A stretch of 64,000 bases of DNA from VAZQ01 sp036557665 (lineage in GTDB: Bacteria > Pseudomonadota > Alphaproteobacteria > Rhizobiales > Xanthobacteraceae). Of this stretch, positions 9,406-18,509 are shown one piece after another. Within the stretch, counting starts at the first letter, position 1. The number at the start of each line of letters is the position of its first letter. A program made the position numbers and the translations under genes. Below the pieces are notes generated by a model. That model made no database searches. It worked only from the letters and a program-made list of their open reading frames with translations, and was not told the origin of the DNA. The DNA is taken from NCBI GenBank assembly GCA_036557665.1, contig DATBHG010000070.1, positions 1-64,000 on the forward strand. Direction: 5' to 3'.

Positions 9406-9615
9406 ATGGCGAAGCTGACAGTCGCAGGTCGCAGCAAGCTGCCGGCGAACGCATTCGCTGGCCCCGGCCGCAGCTATCCGGTGCCGGATCGTAGTCACGC
9501 GATCAACGCGAAGGCCCGCGCCCGCCAGCAGCTCAAGGCCGGTAATCTCACGTCGCAGCAATATAGGCATATCGTCGCCGGTGCGAACGAGGTGCTTAAG
9601 GACCACGACGATTGA
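9406..9615 (+). CDS. Small basic phage protein (DUF6582-like)
   Basis: A 69-aa basic protein with the short pattern RSYPVPDRSHAINAKARA, which resembles small phage proteins I associate with DUF6582. Start ATG at 9406 with GGAGAACGAG upstream. It ends with an ATTGA overlap into the next gene. Likely a minor virion or assembly factor; function unknown. Confidence 0.55.
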   Translation: MAKLTVAGRSKLPANAFAGPGRSYPVPDRSHAINAKARARQQLKAGNLTSQQYRHIVAGANEVLKDHDD

Positions 9616-10097
9616 GCAAGGGTGATCATCGCCACCACATCCTGCTTGGCGAGCGCGAGTATGACCGCGCCCTCCATGACGCGCGCTTTCAGGCCGTGCT
9701 CACCAGGGGGTTCGCGGTCAGCCTCGATTATGACGTGCCCTATCTGGGCGGGTATAGCCTGGATGGCACCACGATCTACGTCGATCGCAACACACCTGCG
9801 GAAGCCAAGCGGGGCAAGCGACTCTACGCGGTGCGCGGCCCGCTAGGCCTAGTATCCGGCATCCTTGTGCACGAGCACTGGGAAAAGACCGCGCTCATGG
9901 CTTGGAGCCGGTCCTATCGCGAGGCGCACGAGCTCGCCACCCATGCCGAGCATGTCCATGTCCGTGACGTGCTCAACCTGGATCCCGGCGAATACGAAGA
10001 GGTATGGCGCCCGATCATCCGGATTGCCGAGACGAAGCTGCACCGGGCCGAAATCATGCTCCCTCCTGACCTCGATCGCACCCCGTACATGCAATGA
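9612..10097 (+). CDS. Phage virion-module protein with metallopeptidase-like HEHWE motif
   Basis: A 161-aa protein starting at TTG inside the previous stop codon and ending with an ATGA overlap into the adaptor gene. Residues 87-91 (HEHWE) are followed by His106, His111 and His114, a spacing that could build a metal site. The family, seen in other phages before the adaptor gene, often has a similar H-E-x-x-E segment. Whether it is a zinc peptidase or a structural protein is unresolved; it lacks the strict HExxH of zincins. Confidence 0.55.
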   Translation: MSKGDHRHHILLGEREYDRALHDARFQAVLTRGFAVSLDYDVPYLGGYSLDGTTIYVDRNTPAEAKRGKRLYAVRGPLGLVSGILVHEHWEKTALMAWSRSYREAHELATHAEHVHVRDVLNLDPGEYEEVWRPIIRIAETKLHRAEIMLPPDLDRTPYMQ

Positions 10098-10939
10098 GTC
10101 TCTCGACATATAGCGACCTGCAGGCAGCACTCGGCGCTTGGCTCGATCACAGTCTTTACGCGGCGCAATACTCGAATTTCATCGCGCTGTTTGAGGCGAC
10201 GGCGAGTCGGAAATTGCGCGTGCGGAACATGGAGGCAACGACCATCCTGGTTCCTTCCACGCCAGCGGCGCTCGGCGTCAGCAACGCGGTGAACAATGGG
10301 GCGGGCCTGATTCGGCTGACCATCTCGAGCACCTCAACCCTCTCGGTCGGCCAGGAAGTGGATGTCGCCAACGTGGGTGGCACGACCGAGGCCAACGGTT
10401 CATGGATCATTACGGTGGTCGACGGCTCAAACATTGATCTGCAGAACTCGACATTTACTAACGCTTATAGCTCGGGCGGAACAGTCAGAGCGCAGTCCGG
10501 TCAGGTCGCGCTCCCCGGCGACTATCTAGCTTGGCGCCGCGTGACCTGGACCGGATCCGGCTCCTCACGTTCCGAGCTCGGCTACGTGCACCCAAGTTAT
10601 TTGCAGGCGGCCTATCCATCACAGCCCACGGACGTTCCGCGCATTTTCACGATCGAGGGATCGACGCTGAAAATAATGCCACTCTCCGGCACGCCGCTGG
10701 AATTCGACTACTACCAGCAGATTCCTTCACTAGTCGCCAACAATACCAACTGGCTGATGACGGCACATCCGGACATCTACCTGTTCGGGTCGATGTGTGA
10801 AGCGGAAAATTTCGGTGTGAATGACGAGCGCATGCCGATGTGGAAGGCACGACGGGACGAGATTTTCGAGGAGATCGTCATGCGTGATCGGCAGACCCGA
10901 GGCCCTTCCTACGTACGTGTATTCGGGCCGACGCCATGA
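10094..10939 (+). CDS. Phage adaptor (head-tail connector) protein with inserted beta module
   Basis: A 281-aa protein resembling podovirus adaptors that dock beneath the portal. Residues 1-60 and 132-281 form the expected scaffold (helical start SLSTYSDLQAALGAWL and the late ITAHPDIYLFGSMCEAENF-like region). Residues 61-131 look like an inserted module with the pattern TTEANGSWIITVVDGSNIDL, closely related to a module in the next gene and to sequences often called E1 FCCH-like in phages. The start ATG overlaps the upstream stop (ATGA), and its own stop overlaps the next ATG. Confidence 0.75.
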   Translation: MSLSTYSDLQAALGAWLDHSLYAAQYSNFIALFEATASRKLRVRNMEATTILVPSTPAALGVSNAVNNGAGLIRLTISSTSTLSVGQEVDVANVGGTTEANGSWIITVVDGSNIDLQNSTFTNAYSSGGTVRAQSGQVALPGDYLAWRRVTWTGSGSSRSELGYVHPSYLQAAYPSQPTDVPRIFTIEGSTLKIMPLSGTPLEFDYYQQIPSLVANNTNWLMTAHPDIYLFGSMCEAENFGVNDERMPMWKARRDEIFEEIVMRDRQTRGPSYVRVFGPTP

Positions 10940-12699
10940 CCCTTCTGCCGTTCCCGCCCTACGCGCCGGACGTGTCGCCATTCGAGGATAACGAGTCGGG
11001 CGTTATTCAGAACGTGTTCCCACGTGCCGATGGGTATGGCCCAGCGCCATCGCTAAGCGTTTATTCCCAGGCGCTGTCGGCCACGTGTCGTGGGTATTTC
11101 TACGCCCGCAATGCCGATGGTTCGGTGACGCTATTCGCCGCTACCGCGACCAGTCTGTATAAGCTCAATAATACCGATTTCTCGTGGACGAATGTGTCTC
11201 TGAGTGGCGGCCCCTATAGCAGCATCCCGGCCGGGGATCAGTGGCAGTTCGCGCAGTTCAATAATTTCGTGTTCGCGGTGCAGATCAACGTAGCGCCGCA
11301 GGTGTTCGACCTCACCAGCTCGACAGCGTTTGCAAACCTCGGCGGCTCGCCGCCCCAGGCCCGCTATATTGCCGTGGTCAATCGGTTCGCGGTCTTGTCG
11401 GGGCTGGGTTCGTCCACACCCTACCGGATCCAATGGTCCGGGCTCAATTCCACCACGACGTGGACTTCGGGCGTGAACTCGTCCGATTTCCAAGACCTCC
11501 CCGACGGCGGCATTGTACGCGGCGTGGCCGGCGGCGAAACCGGGCTGATCATGCAGGACGCGGCCATCCGGCGCATGATCTACGCGCCGGGCTCTCCGGT
11601 GATTTTCCAGATCGAGCGGGTGGCGCAAGACAAGGGGATATTTGCTCCGCTGTCGCTGGTGAGAGGCGGCGATAAAGTATTCTTCTGCGGCAATGACGGG
11701 TTCCAGATGGTCACCCCGGGCGCCTATCCGCAATTCATCGGCAAGGAGCGGGTGGATCGGAGCTTCTTTGCTGATGTGGACAGCTCCAACTTGCAACTCA
11801 TGATCGGGGCCTACGACCCGCAGGCGACCCGCATCTATTGGGCCTATAAGTCGCTCGCTGGCTCGTCGGGACTGTTTGACAAGATCCTGGTCTATGACTT
11901 CGTATTAGACAAATGGTCGCTGATCACCGGCATCATGGGAGAATACATTGCCACGCTCGCCAAGCCGGGACTGACGATCGAAAACATGGACAAGCTTGCG
12001 TCGGGCGTCATCTCGATATCGGGCGCGGCAAACAACGGCTCCAATGCCATCCGGCTGACGCTGGGGAGCGAAGTCGCGAGCTGGACCTACGGCCTGGCCG
12101 ACGCTGCACATTCTGCTGGCCAAGCGGGGACAACAAACCTGAGCAACTCATCACAGAACACGATCGAGGTATACGGGGTTATGGGCACGGTCGAGGCCAA
12201 TGGCAACTGGCACTTCACCGTGGTTGACGGCACGCACATAGACCTGGTGGGATCGACCTTCACTAATGCGTATGTCTCGGGCGGGATGATCGGCGGCGCG
12301 GTCGACTCGATCGCGTTCTCCCTCGACAGCGTGTCCACCAACGCGCTGGCGCAGCTATCGGTCGTCAACCCGGCGCATCAGCTGTGCTTCAACACGGGCA
12401 CACCGCTTGAGGCGATCCTCGACACTACGGAGGAAGCGCTCGACGCAGAGCGACGGGTGCGGGTGAAGGGACTGCGCGTCATGTCCGACGCGCCCACGTG
12501 CTACGGCTCAGTGGGGGCACGGGAGACACTTCAGCAGACACCGACCTATTCTGCTGAGGAACTCATCAACAACAAGGGACTTTGCATCGCCAACATATCC
12601 ACACGCATGGCGCGCGGGCGACTACATATCCCCGCGGGAACGATCTGGAGCTTTGCCATTGGGCTTGATCCCCTGTTTGCGTCGGAGGGTCGCCGTTGA
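10936..12699 (+). CDS. Phage tail nozzle/stabilisation protein (P22 gp10-like role)
   Basis: A 587-aa protein after the adaptor. Residues 1-345 have repeated beta-strand texture suitable for a propeller, including the MIYAPGSPVIFQIERV and CGNDGFQMVTPG segments, which I associate with podovirus tail nozzle proteins. Residues about 356-454 carry an FCCH-like module (EANGNWHFTVVDGTHIDL) matching that in the adaptor. It likely closes the tail channel before ejection. Starts by ATGA overlap and ends TGATG into the next gene. Confidence 0.75.
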   Translation: MTLLPFPPYAPDVSPFEDNESGVIQNVFPRADGYGPAPSLSVYSQALSATCRGYFYARNADGSVTLFAATATSLYKLNNTDFSWTNVSLSGGPYSSIPAGDQWQFAQFNNFVFAVQINVAPQVFDLTSSTAFANLGGSPPQARYIAVVNRFAVLSGLGSSTPYRIQWSGLNSTTTWTSGVNSSDFQDLPDGGIVRGVAGGETGLIMQDAAIRRMIYAPGSPVIFQIERVAQDKGIFAPLSLVRGGDKVFFCGNDGFQMVTPGAYPQFIGKERVDRSFFADVDSSNLQLMIGAYDPQATRIYWAYKSLAGSSGLFDKILVYDFVLDKWSLITGIMGEYIATLAKPGLTIENMDKLASGVISISGAANNGSNAIRLTLGSEVASWTYGLADAAHSAGQAGTTNLSNSSQNTIEVYGVMGTVEANGNWHFTVVDGTHIDLVGSTFTNAYVSGGMIGGAVDSIAFSLDSVSTNALAQLSVVNPAHQLCFNTGTPLEAILDTTEEALDAERRVRVKGLRVMSDAPTCYGSVGARETLQQTPTYSAEELINNKGLCIANISTRMARGRLHIPAGTIWSFAIGLDPLFASEGRR

Positions 12700-13007
12700 T
12701 GAACGTGATTTCTCAGGCAGAGCGGGATTTGGCCAAAATCGTCTTCACAGTACGCCAATTGTGTGAGGGGCGCTCGAACGCAGTAGGCACGTTTACACTC
12801 GCCGCGAATGTGGCAAGTACGACGGTGACGGCGCAGAACTGCGGCGCGGGGTCGAGCGTGCTGTGTTTTCCAGCAACGGCCGGTGCTGCAGCGGAGTGGA
12901 AGAACGGCACGATGTATATCGGCACCGTGTCAAACGGCTCTTTCGTGGTTTCGCATGCAAACAGTACCCAGACCGATCGAACGTACATGTACGTGGCGCT
13001 CGGCTGA
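12699..13007 (+). CDS. Small phage tail-module protein, function unknown
   Basis: A 102-aa protein whose ATG shares a base with the previous stop. A TTG at 12696 is also in frame, but GGAGGG about nine bases upstream fits the ATG. The N-terminal helix (ERDLAKIVFTVRQLCEGRSN) and beta-rich remainder are similar to small proteins found after nozzle genes in related phages. No catalytic residues recognised. Confidence 0.6.
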   Translation: MNVISQAERDLAKIVFTVRQLCEGRSNAVGTFTLAANVASTTVTAQNCGAGSSVLCFPATAGAAAEWKNGTMYIGTVSNGSFVVSHANSTQTDRTYMYVALG

Positions 13008-13008
13008 T

Positions 13009-13428
13009 TTGAGCCAAGCGACTGAGCCGAGGCTGGTGTGCGTTGATCCCAAGTTTGTTCGTGAGGTCTGGCCATTCGTAAAACACCTGATTGTTGCTGC
13101 CATGCATCGCGGAGACCTGTCCAGCTTCTTAGGGTTAGAACGGAGCGTGATGGCGGAAGGAGCGCTGCTGTGGCTGGTTATTTCAAGGGGGAAAATCGCT
13201 GCGGCAGCAGTCACGGAACTTCAACAAACCGAATGGCGCAAGGTCTGCGTACTCGTCGCCTGCGGCGGCGAGCGCATGCGCGAATGGCTCCCGCTGATCG
13301 CGGGAATCGAGAAATTTGCACGTCAAGAAGGCTGCTCTGCGGTGCGGATTTTCGGCCGAAAGGGCTGGCAGCGTGTACTCACAGATTTCTGCGCCAAGCG
13401 CATCATATTGGAAAAGGAGATCATTTGA
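13009..13428 (+). CDS. Phage GNAT-like protein
   Basis: A 139-aa protein. The TTG at 13009 directly after the previous gene is the most likely start; the open frame upstream lies over that gene. The central hydrophobic strand, a WRKVCVLVACGGERMREWLP segment and the following helix with GRKGWQRVL resemble compact acetyltransferase-like proteins found between nozzle and ejection genes. The acetyl-CoA loop is not convincing, so enzymatic activity is uncertain. An AAGGAGA site for the next gene lies inside its 3' end. Confidence 0.55.
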   Translation: MSQATEPRLVCVDPKFVREVWPFVKHLIVAAMHRGDLSSFLGLERSVMAEGALLWLVISRGKIAAAAVTELQQTEWRKVCVLVACGGERMREWLPLIAGIEKFARQEGCSAVRIFGRKGWQRVLTDFCAKRIILEKEII

Positions 13429-13429
13429 G

Positions 13430-14311
13430 ATGGGCGGCAGCGTTACTACAGGCTCGCAGCAACAGACCTCACAGACGACGCCATGGGCGCCGGCCGCGGG
13501 TGCCGTGCAGGGCTTGCTTGGCCAGCTCAGCGCGATCAACACGAGCCTGACCCCGGCCGAATTGCAGGCCATCAACCAACTCACCGCGCTGGGGCAGCAG
13601 GGAAACCAGTTTGCGCCCGCGATCGGCGGGGTGGCCAGCGGACTTCTATCGGGCGGCAATGCCACCGCGCAGGGGCCCCTGATCAACAATGCCTACCAGC
13701 AATATCAGCAGCAGCTTAATCCCTATCTGCAAAGCTCTTTCCTCGACCCGCGCAACACGCCGGGATTCGGCGACGCGCTCGCGGCCGTCAACTCGGACAT
13801 CACCAATCAGATCAATGGTCAGTTTGCGTCGGCGGGCCGCGACCTTTCCGGGGCGAATACACAGGCGCTCGCTCGGGGTTTGAGCCAGGGCGAAGGGCAG
13901 CTTATTGCCAGTCAATATAATCAGAACGTCGCCAATCAACTCGGGGCGGCGGGCTCTCTCTACGGTGCCGGCAACACGACGGGCGGGCTGCTCACGAACC
14001 TCAATCAGACGGCGCTGGCCAACCAGCAGGCCGGTATCGGGGCCGCAGACTCGGCAAACCGCGCGCAGCAATATGGCCCGCTGCTCGAGCTCCAGGCCCA
14101 AGCCCAAGCACGCGGCATCCCGTTGCAAACACTCGCGGCTGAAATGGGCATCGCGCTGCCGTCCGCTCAGGCGTTCGGCATGACGACGAGCAACATGCAG
14201 CAACAGACACCACTCTGGCAGAACATCGCGGGCGGCCTGATCGGGGGTGCCGGCATCCTCGGCGGAATGGGCGCCTTCGGCAGGAACGGCTGGCTTAATC
14301 TTGGCGGATGA
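13430..14311 (+). CDS. Putative internal virion/DNA ejection protein
   Basis: A 293-aa protein rich in Gln, Ala, Gly and Asn with predicted amphipathic helices. The C-terminus is a glycine-rich hydrophobic stretch (residues about 262-287, GGLIGGAGILGGMGAFG) that could insert into membrane. The pattern NTPGFGDALAAVNSDITNQI resembles ejection-type proteins of other podoviruses. Probably packaged inside the head and delivered with DNA. The ATG at 13430 follows AAGGAGA; longer reading to 13316 overlaps the previous gene. Confidence 0.6.
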   Translation: MGGSVTTGSQQQTSQTTPWAPAAGAVQGLLGQLSAINTSLTPAELQAINQLTALGQQGNQFAPAIGGVASGLLSGGNATAQGPLINNAYQQYQQQLNPYLQSSFLDPRNTPGFGDALAAVNSDITNQINGQFASAGRDLSGANTQALARGLSQGEGQLIASQYNQNVANQLGAAGSLYGAGNTTGGLLTNLNQTALANQQAGIGAADSANRAQQYGPLLELQAQAQARGIPLQTLAAEMGIALPSAQAFGMTTSNMQQQTPLWQNIAGGLIGGAGILGGMGAFGRNGWLNLGG

Positions 14312-14314
14312 ACA

Positions 14315-15238
14315 ATGATCTCACTTCTCGGTTTGCTCAATCGCAGCGGCACCCGAAGCGGGCTGCTCGGCAACTTGCGGCCTGGAGACCGACGCGAAAC
14401 AGCGGCGGAGATGGGCGATCTTGTAAGCCAGCACCCGTTGACGCTTATGGCGCTCGGGGCTGGGATCGCACAAGGCGGGATCGGAAGAGGGCTGCAATTC
14501 GCGGTGCCGGCTTTGAATATCGAACGTCAGGAACTTGGCCGCGGGGCCATGCAGAGCGGAACGTATACCGCACTTCGGGCAGCCGGGCTGCCGCATGGCC
14601 AGGCACTCGCCGGCGCCCTCCATCCAGAATTGCTCAAAGCAATCGCCCGCCCTTGGTTTGGAAGGTTGGGCTCCGATGCTTCCGCGCAAGCCGACAGTGC
14701 GCCAACTGAGCCCTCAGGGGAAATAGCGATGGACAGGTCAACCACGGAGAAGCTCGCAGATCCTGTCGTCTTTGGTAGAAACGTTGCAGCAGTAAACTCT
14801 GCGATCGGGCAGCTCGCCACTTTGGCGGACGCATATGACCGGTTCGGAAAGTCGCCGAACGCAGGCGTTGAAGTGCCCTCGGACCAGAAGAATGGGACGG
14901 TCAACCCGAAAGCACTCTCCGTGCAAGAAACCGCGTTTCAGCGACAACCTACCGTCGACGCGGTCGAGAATCTTTTCCGTGCGGGCGGCATCGACCGTTC
15001 GCAGATCCGCGAGTGGAAAAACGATATTACCAAGGCGAACTCTACAGCTGGGGTTAAGAGCAGCTTGCGCCGCGCGGTTGAATTGCTCAGCTCCCGGCTG
15101 GAAAAGCTCAAGACCGAGTACCAGCGCACAAGCGGGCGAGCCGAGCCGGAGTTGCTGTATCCGAAATCCGCTTTAGCTCTCCAAAATCTGCAAAGTCTTC
15201 TCGCGGAAGAAAAAGATACAACGGCTCCCGCTGAATAG
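14315..15238 (+). CDS. Putative internal virion protein
   Basis: A 307-aa protein starting three bases after the previous gene. Residues about 40-65 are hydrophobic and Gly/Ala-rich (PLTLMALGAGIAQGG), a possible membrane-active segment. The remainder is helical and charged, ending in an acidic tail. Placement between an ejection-like protein and the collar fibre suggests a second internal or ejection protein. No enzyme motif was found. Confidence 0.5.
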   Translation: MISLLGLLNRSGTRSGLLGNLRPGDRRETAAEMGDLVSQHPLTLMALGAGIAQGGIGRGLQFAVPALNIERQELGRGAMQSGTYTALRAAGLPHGQALAGALHPELLKAIARPWFGRLGSDASAQADSAPTEPSGEIAMDRSTTEKLADPVVFGRNVAAVNSAIGQLATLADAYDRFGKSPNAGVEVPSDQKNGTVNPKALSVQETAFQRQPTVDAVENLFRAGGIDRSQIREWKNDITKANSTAGVKSSLRRAVELLSSRLEKLKTEYQRTSGRAEPELLYPKSALALQNLQSLLAEEKDTTAPAE

Positions 15239-15397
15239 AGACCCCGATAGGGAAAAGACTCGTCTGCCGCTGCATCGGTCACATGCTCGCAGCTGACCTG
15301 GATGGCCCGGACGGGCCAGGCCATGACAACTGGGGCGATTCGGCTGCGCAGAGGGCCGCTGCCCACTGTTGGAAGACAAGTTTCTTTCGGAGATCAC

Positions 15398-16399
15398 ATG
15401 CCCGTCTACAGCTGGTCTACCACGGCCGGTAGTAACGCCACTGCGGATGCCACGATCAACTGGGCCGAAGGAATGGCCCCGTCCGCGGTGAACGACTCGG
15501 CGCGTGCCATGATGGCTGCGCTCGCCAAGTGGAGCGGCGATATCTCCGGCGCCATCACCACGGCCGGGACATCGACCGCGTACACGCTCACGAGCAATAG
15601 CGTATTTGATACGCTGAGCCACATGAATGGCCAGATGATTGCATTTGTGCCGCACACGACTTCGGGCGGCTCGGCGGGGTCGCAAATCACGCTCAATGTG
15701 GACGGCCTCGGGGCGAAGCCGATGCGGTTCTCACCGAACGTTGACCTTCCTTCGGGCACTCTGGTGCAGGGCACTCCTTACGTCGCAACCTACAACAACT
15801 CGGACGGTGCCTTCTATCTGCAAGGCTTGGGCAGCAACCCGTATCTTATCCCGCTCGGTGCGATGCTGCCCTATACGGGCTCAACAGCACCGAACTCCGC
15901 GTTCGTACTGCCGTTCGGCCAGGCGATCTCACGCACCACTTACGTGACTTATTTCTCTCTGGTGGGGACGACCTACGGCTCGGGGGATGGGTCGACCACG
16001 TTCAACATCATCGACATGCGTGGGCGGCTCCCTTACGGACAGGACAACATGGGGGGCTCCGCCGCCGGACGCATGACCTCGACCGGCGGCGGGATCGACG
16101 GCACGACGCTTGGAGCAAGCGGCGGAAACCAGACCGTCACGCTCGCACGCGCCAACCTGCCGAATGTGGATTTCATGGCGGACGGTGTCGGCAAGGTGCC
16201 CACTGCGTCTGCAACGGGCGTTGTCGGTAATACGACTGTCATCGTCGCCAACTCGAACCAGGTGACGACGCCTGCTGGAAATGCATCGATAACGGTCACG
16301 ATGGGCGGCCACATCTATCTCAATGGCAACGTCAGCCAGACCCCGGTGCAGCCGCTGCCGCCCGGAATCATCGTCCCCTACATCCTGCGCGTGATCTGA
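15398..16399 (+). CDS. Phage tail collar-domain fibre protein
   Basis: A 333-aa protein with a tail collar domain around residues 145-215 (LGAMLPYTGSTAP, then FNIIDMRGRLPYGQDNMGG), the hallmark of short tail-fibre proteins. The N-terminus (YSWSTTAGSNATADATINW, then EGMAPSAVNDSARAMMAA) is a common attachment sequence for such fibres. It probably binds the host surface. The frame is open from 15302, but the ATG at 15398 has CGGAG upstream and begins the conserved region. Bases 15239-15397 hold no other gene. Confidence 0.8.
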   Translation: MPVYSWSTTAGSNATADATINWAEGMAPSAVNDSARAMMAALAKWSGDISGAITTAGTSTAYTLTSNSVFDTLSHMNGQMIAFVPHTTSGGSAGSQITLNVDGLGAKPMRFSPNVDLPSGTLVQGTPYVATYNNSDGAFYLQGLGSNPYLIPLGAMLPYTGSTAPNSAFVLPFGQAISRTTYVTYFSLVGTTYGSGDGSTTFNIIDMRGRLPYGQDNMGGSAAGRMTSTGGGIDGTTLGASGGNQTVTLARANLPNVDFMADGVGKVPTASATGVVGNTTVIVANSNQVTTPAGNASITVTMGGHIYLNGNVSQTPVQPLPPGIIVPYILRVI

Positions 16400-16454
16400 C
16401 GTTTCGTCTCCCGGCCGAAGCGCACCTCCGGCCATAACCCGAAGGACAATCAGC

Positions 16455-18509
16455 ATGCTTACAGCGCTAATCCGCGCGATGAGACAGCTATGGAATCATG
16501 GATCAGGTTTCAGAAGCCAGGGATCAGTTCCGACATCCGGTCCGGAATCGGGTATCGGGACTCAGGGGGGGTCGACTGCCGACCTGGAAAACGAACTCGC
16601 GGGCCTGCCGCTGCGTTACCTTATTGGTGCCAGTGCCTGCGGCAGCGGCCGTGACGGCGAGATCATCGAGGTTCCCTATGATGCAGCGGGTAAGCCGGCC
16701 AAAGGAATTGCCATCAAATATTGCAATCTGTTTGATGAGAAGAACACAGGCGCATATGGCCCTTACCTGCATTCGTCCGACATCGCGAGCCAGTATCACG
16801 AGGGCCAGATTGACCCGAAGGGCGCGGGCTGGGTCAAGAATCTAGCCGAGCAATTTGCCCGCGCCATCGCGCAGGACTTCCATTACGTCGAGCTCGATAA
16901 CGCGGACGCCTATGCGCTCGCCGACGTGCTCAACGCGCTAGATCTGGCTAAGCATTACGGGCTCAAGGTTATAGCAAAAAATCCGCTGCTTCTGGGAGAC
17001 GGCGTAGCCTATATCGCGCATTCCGCCGTCGTGGGCGCTATCGCTGAGCGGGGCGCCGGTCCTCCAAATGAAATGGACGCACTCCGGAAACGTGCGGGTA
17101 AACCCACGCTTCCTGTCTGGTTCGTTGCGTTCGGAGACGGGCGCGCGTGGGCGGCCAACACGGCAAACAGCGTCAACGAGATGGGACTCGTCAACGTCGG
17201 AGTAACTTATTCCGCTGCGGGCGAATATGGCGACTCGATCGACTTCCTCCGGCCGATCGCAGCTGCGCCCAGCGCACCCTCGCGCCCGTCCGCTGCGGAC
17301 GTAGGGGCGGGTTTTAAACCCGCCCCTACACCGCACGGCGCAAACACGTCAAACTTCGGGCGTTGCGTGAAACTGGTGCTCGTCCATGAGGGTGGCAATG
17401 ACGACGACCCGCGCGATCCCGGCGGGCGCACGTCCCGCGGCATCACCCAGTCCGAGTGGACCGCGTGGCGCAAGACACACCGCGGCCTGCCAGTCGATGT
17501 GTGGCAGGCGCCGCAAGACCAGGTCGAGGCGATCTACAAGCAGCAATATTGGAACGCGATGAAATGCGATGCGCTCCCCACCGGCGTCGATTACTGCGTG
17601 TTTGATTTTGGCGTGAATTCCGGCATCGAGCGCAGTGCCACTATGCTGCAGCGTAGCACCAACGTGAGCGTGGACGGCCTTGTCGGTTCGGCGACGATCG
17701 CAGCGACAAAGGAGTTCGACGCGCGCGCATTGATCGACCACATCTGCGACCAGCGGCTGGACTACCTGCGCGCGCTGTCGACCTGGGCCACCTTCGGCCG
17801 AGGCTGGTCCAATCGCGTGGCGGATGTGCGCCGCGATGCCATTGCGATGGTGGTGGGCGCGTCGGTTCAGGCACCGAAACTCGTCTTGCATCCCGACGCG
17901 CCCGAGCTCCACGACCTCGGGCACCGCGTCAGGCGCACCATGCTGGCGAAGAACTATCCATGGTTTGCCGACCAGAACGTCGTCTCCATCGAGGGCTTGA
18001 ACCCAGACGGCAAGCCCAACGCGAATAGGCACAACGCGTTCGACGACGTGAAAATGGTGCTCGACGGCTCTGGCAGGATCATCGGCGGGCCGTGGGAGGC
18101 CACCACGCACCCGGGCTTCTACTGGACGCAGCATCCGATGGCGGAGGGTGGGGCGTTCATCATCGCGCTCGGGCCGCAGGCATGCTGGACGCCGGGGCCA
18201 TATCACAATCTTGAAGTCTGGCGGCAGGCGGAGGACTCGGTGATCTGGGGCCACCGCGATCCTAACTGCACCTACAAGCGCCAAGGCGCCCCGATCAAGC
18301 ACGGCGATATCGGCGTGCACCACCACCACGGTTACAACCTACCAAAAGACAACATTGCCAATGCCGCGGCCGGCTGCCAGGTGATCCGGCTCAACGACGG
18401 CCAGGAAGAGTTCATGCGCATCACCAAGAAATGCCCGCGTTACCTCGCCGACCCGAAGGGCTATCGCCTCACCGCAACCGTGCTGGAAGCGAAGGATCTG
18501 CTGCCATGA
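16455..18509 (+). CDS. Three-module phage lysin with GH108 muramidase core
   Basis: A 684-aa modular enzyme. Residues 50-265 look like a glycosidase-type barrel (HYVELDNADAY and KVIAKNP resemble family GH114-like sequences; tentative). Residues 303-395 match GH108 muramidase, with the catalytic HEGG (Glu312) and DPGGRTSRGITQ. Residues 396-460 fit the PG-binding-3 helix bundle. Residues 473-665 form a further domain with VHHHHGYN and an AAGCQVI cysteine, resembling an uncharacterised phage lysin domain. The linker at 283-292 is encoded by a perfect DNA palindrome. No signal peptide is clear. The stop overlaps the next ATG. Degrades peptidoglycan at lysis or entry. Confidence 0.75.
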   Translation: MLTALIRAMRQLWNHGSGFRSQGSVPTSGPESGIGTQGGSTADLENELAGLPLRYLIGASACGSGRDGEIIEVPYDAAGKPAKGIAIKYCNLFDEKNTGAYGPYLHSSDIASQYHEGQIDPKGAGWVKNLAEQFARAIAQDFHYVELDNADAYALADVLNALDLAKHYGLKVIAKNPLLLGDGVAYIAHSAVVGAIAERGAGPPNEMDALRKRAGKPTLPVWFVAFGDGRAWAANTANSVNEMGLVNVGVTYSAAGEYGDSIDFLRPIAAAPSAPSRPSAADVGAGFKPAPTPHGANTSNFGRCVKLVLVHEGGNDDDPRDPGGRTSRGITQSEWTAWRKTHRGLPVDVWQAPQDQVEAIYKQQYWNAMKCDALPTGVDYCVFDFGVNSGIERSATMLQRSTNVSVDGLVGSATIAATKEFDARALIDHICDQRLDYLRALSTWATFGRGWSNRVADVRRDAIAMVVGASVQAPKLVLHPDAPELHDLGHRVRRTMLAKNYPWFADQNVVSIEGLNPDGKPNANRHNAFDDVKMVLDGSGRIIGGPWEATTHPGFYWTQHPMAEGGAFIIALGPQACWTPGPYHNLEVWRQAEDSVIWGHRDPNCTYKRQGAPIKHGDIGVHHHHGYNLPKDNIANAAAGCQVIRLNDGQEEFMRITKKCPRYLADPKGYRLTATVLEAKDLLP
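17301..17329. repeat. Perfect 14-bp palindrome inside the lysin gene
   Basis: Arms GTAGGGGCGGGTTT and AAACCCGCCCCTAC flank a single T. It is read in frame as VGAGFKPAPT in the linker between the first glycosidase-like module and the GH108 core. I recall this peptide and palindrome as a dispersed repeat in unrelated bacterial genomes; that memory is not checked. It looks like an inserted repetitive element tolerated in a flexible linker. Confidence 0.7.
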
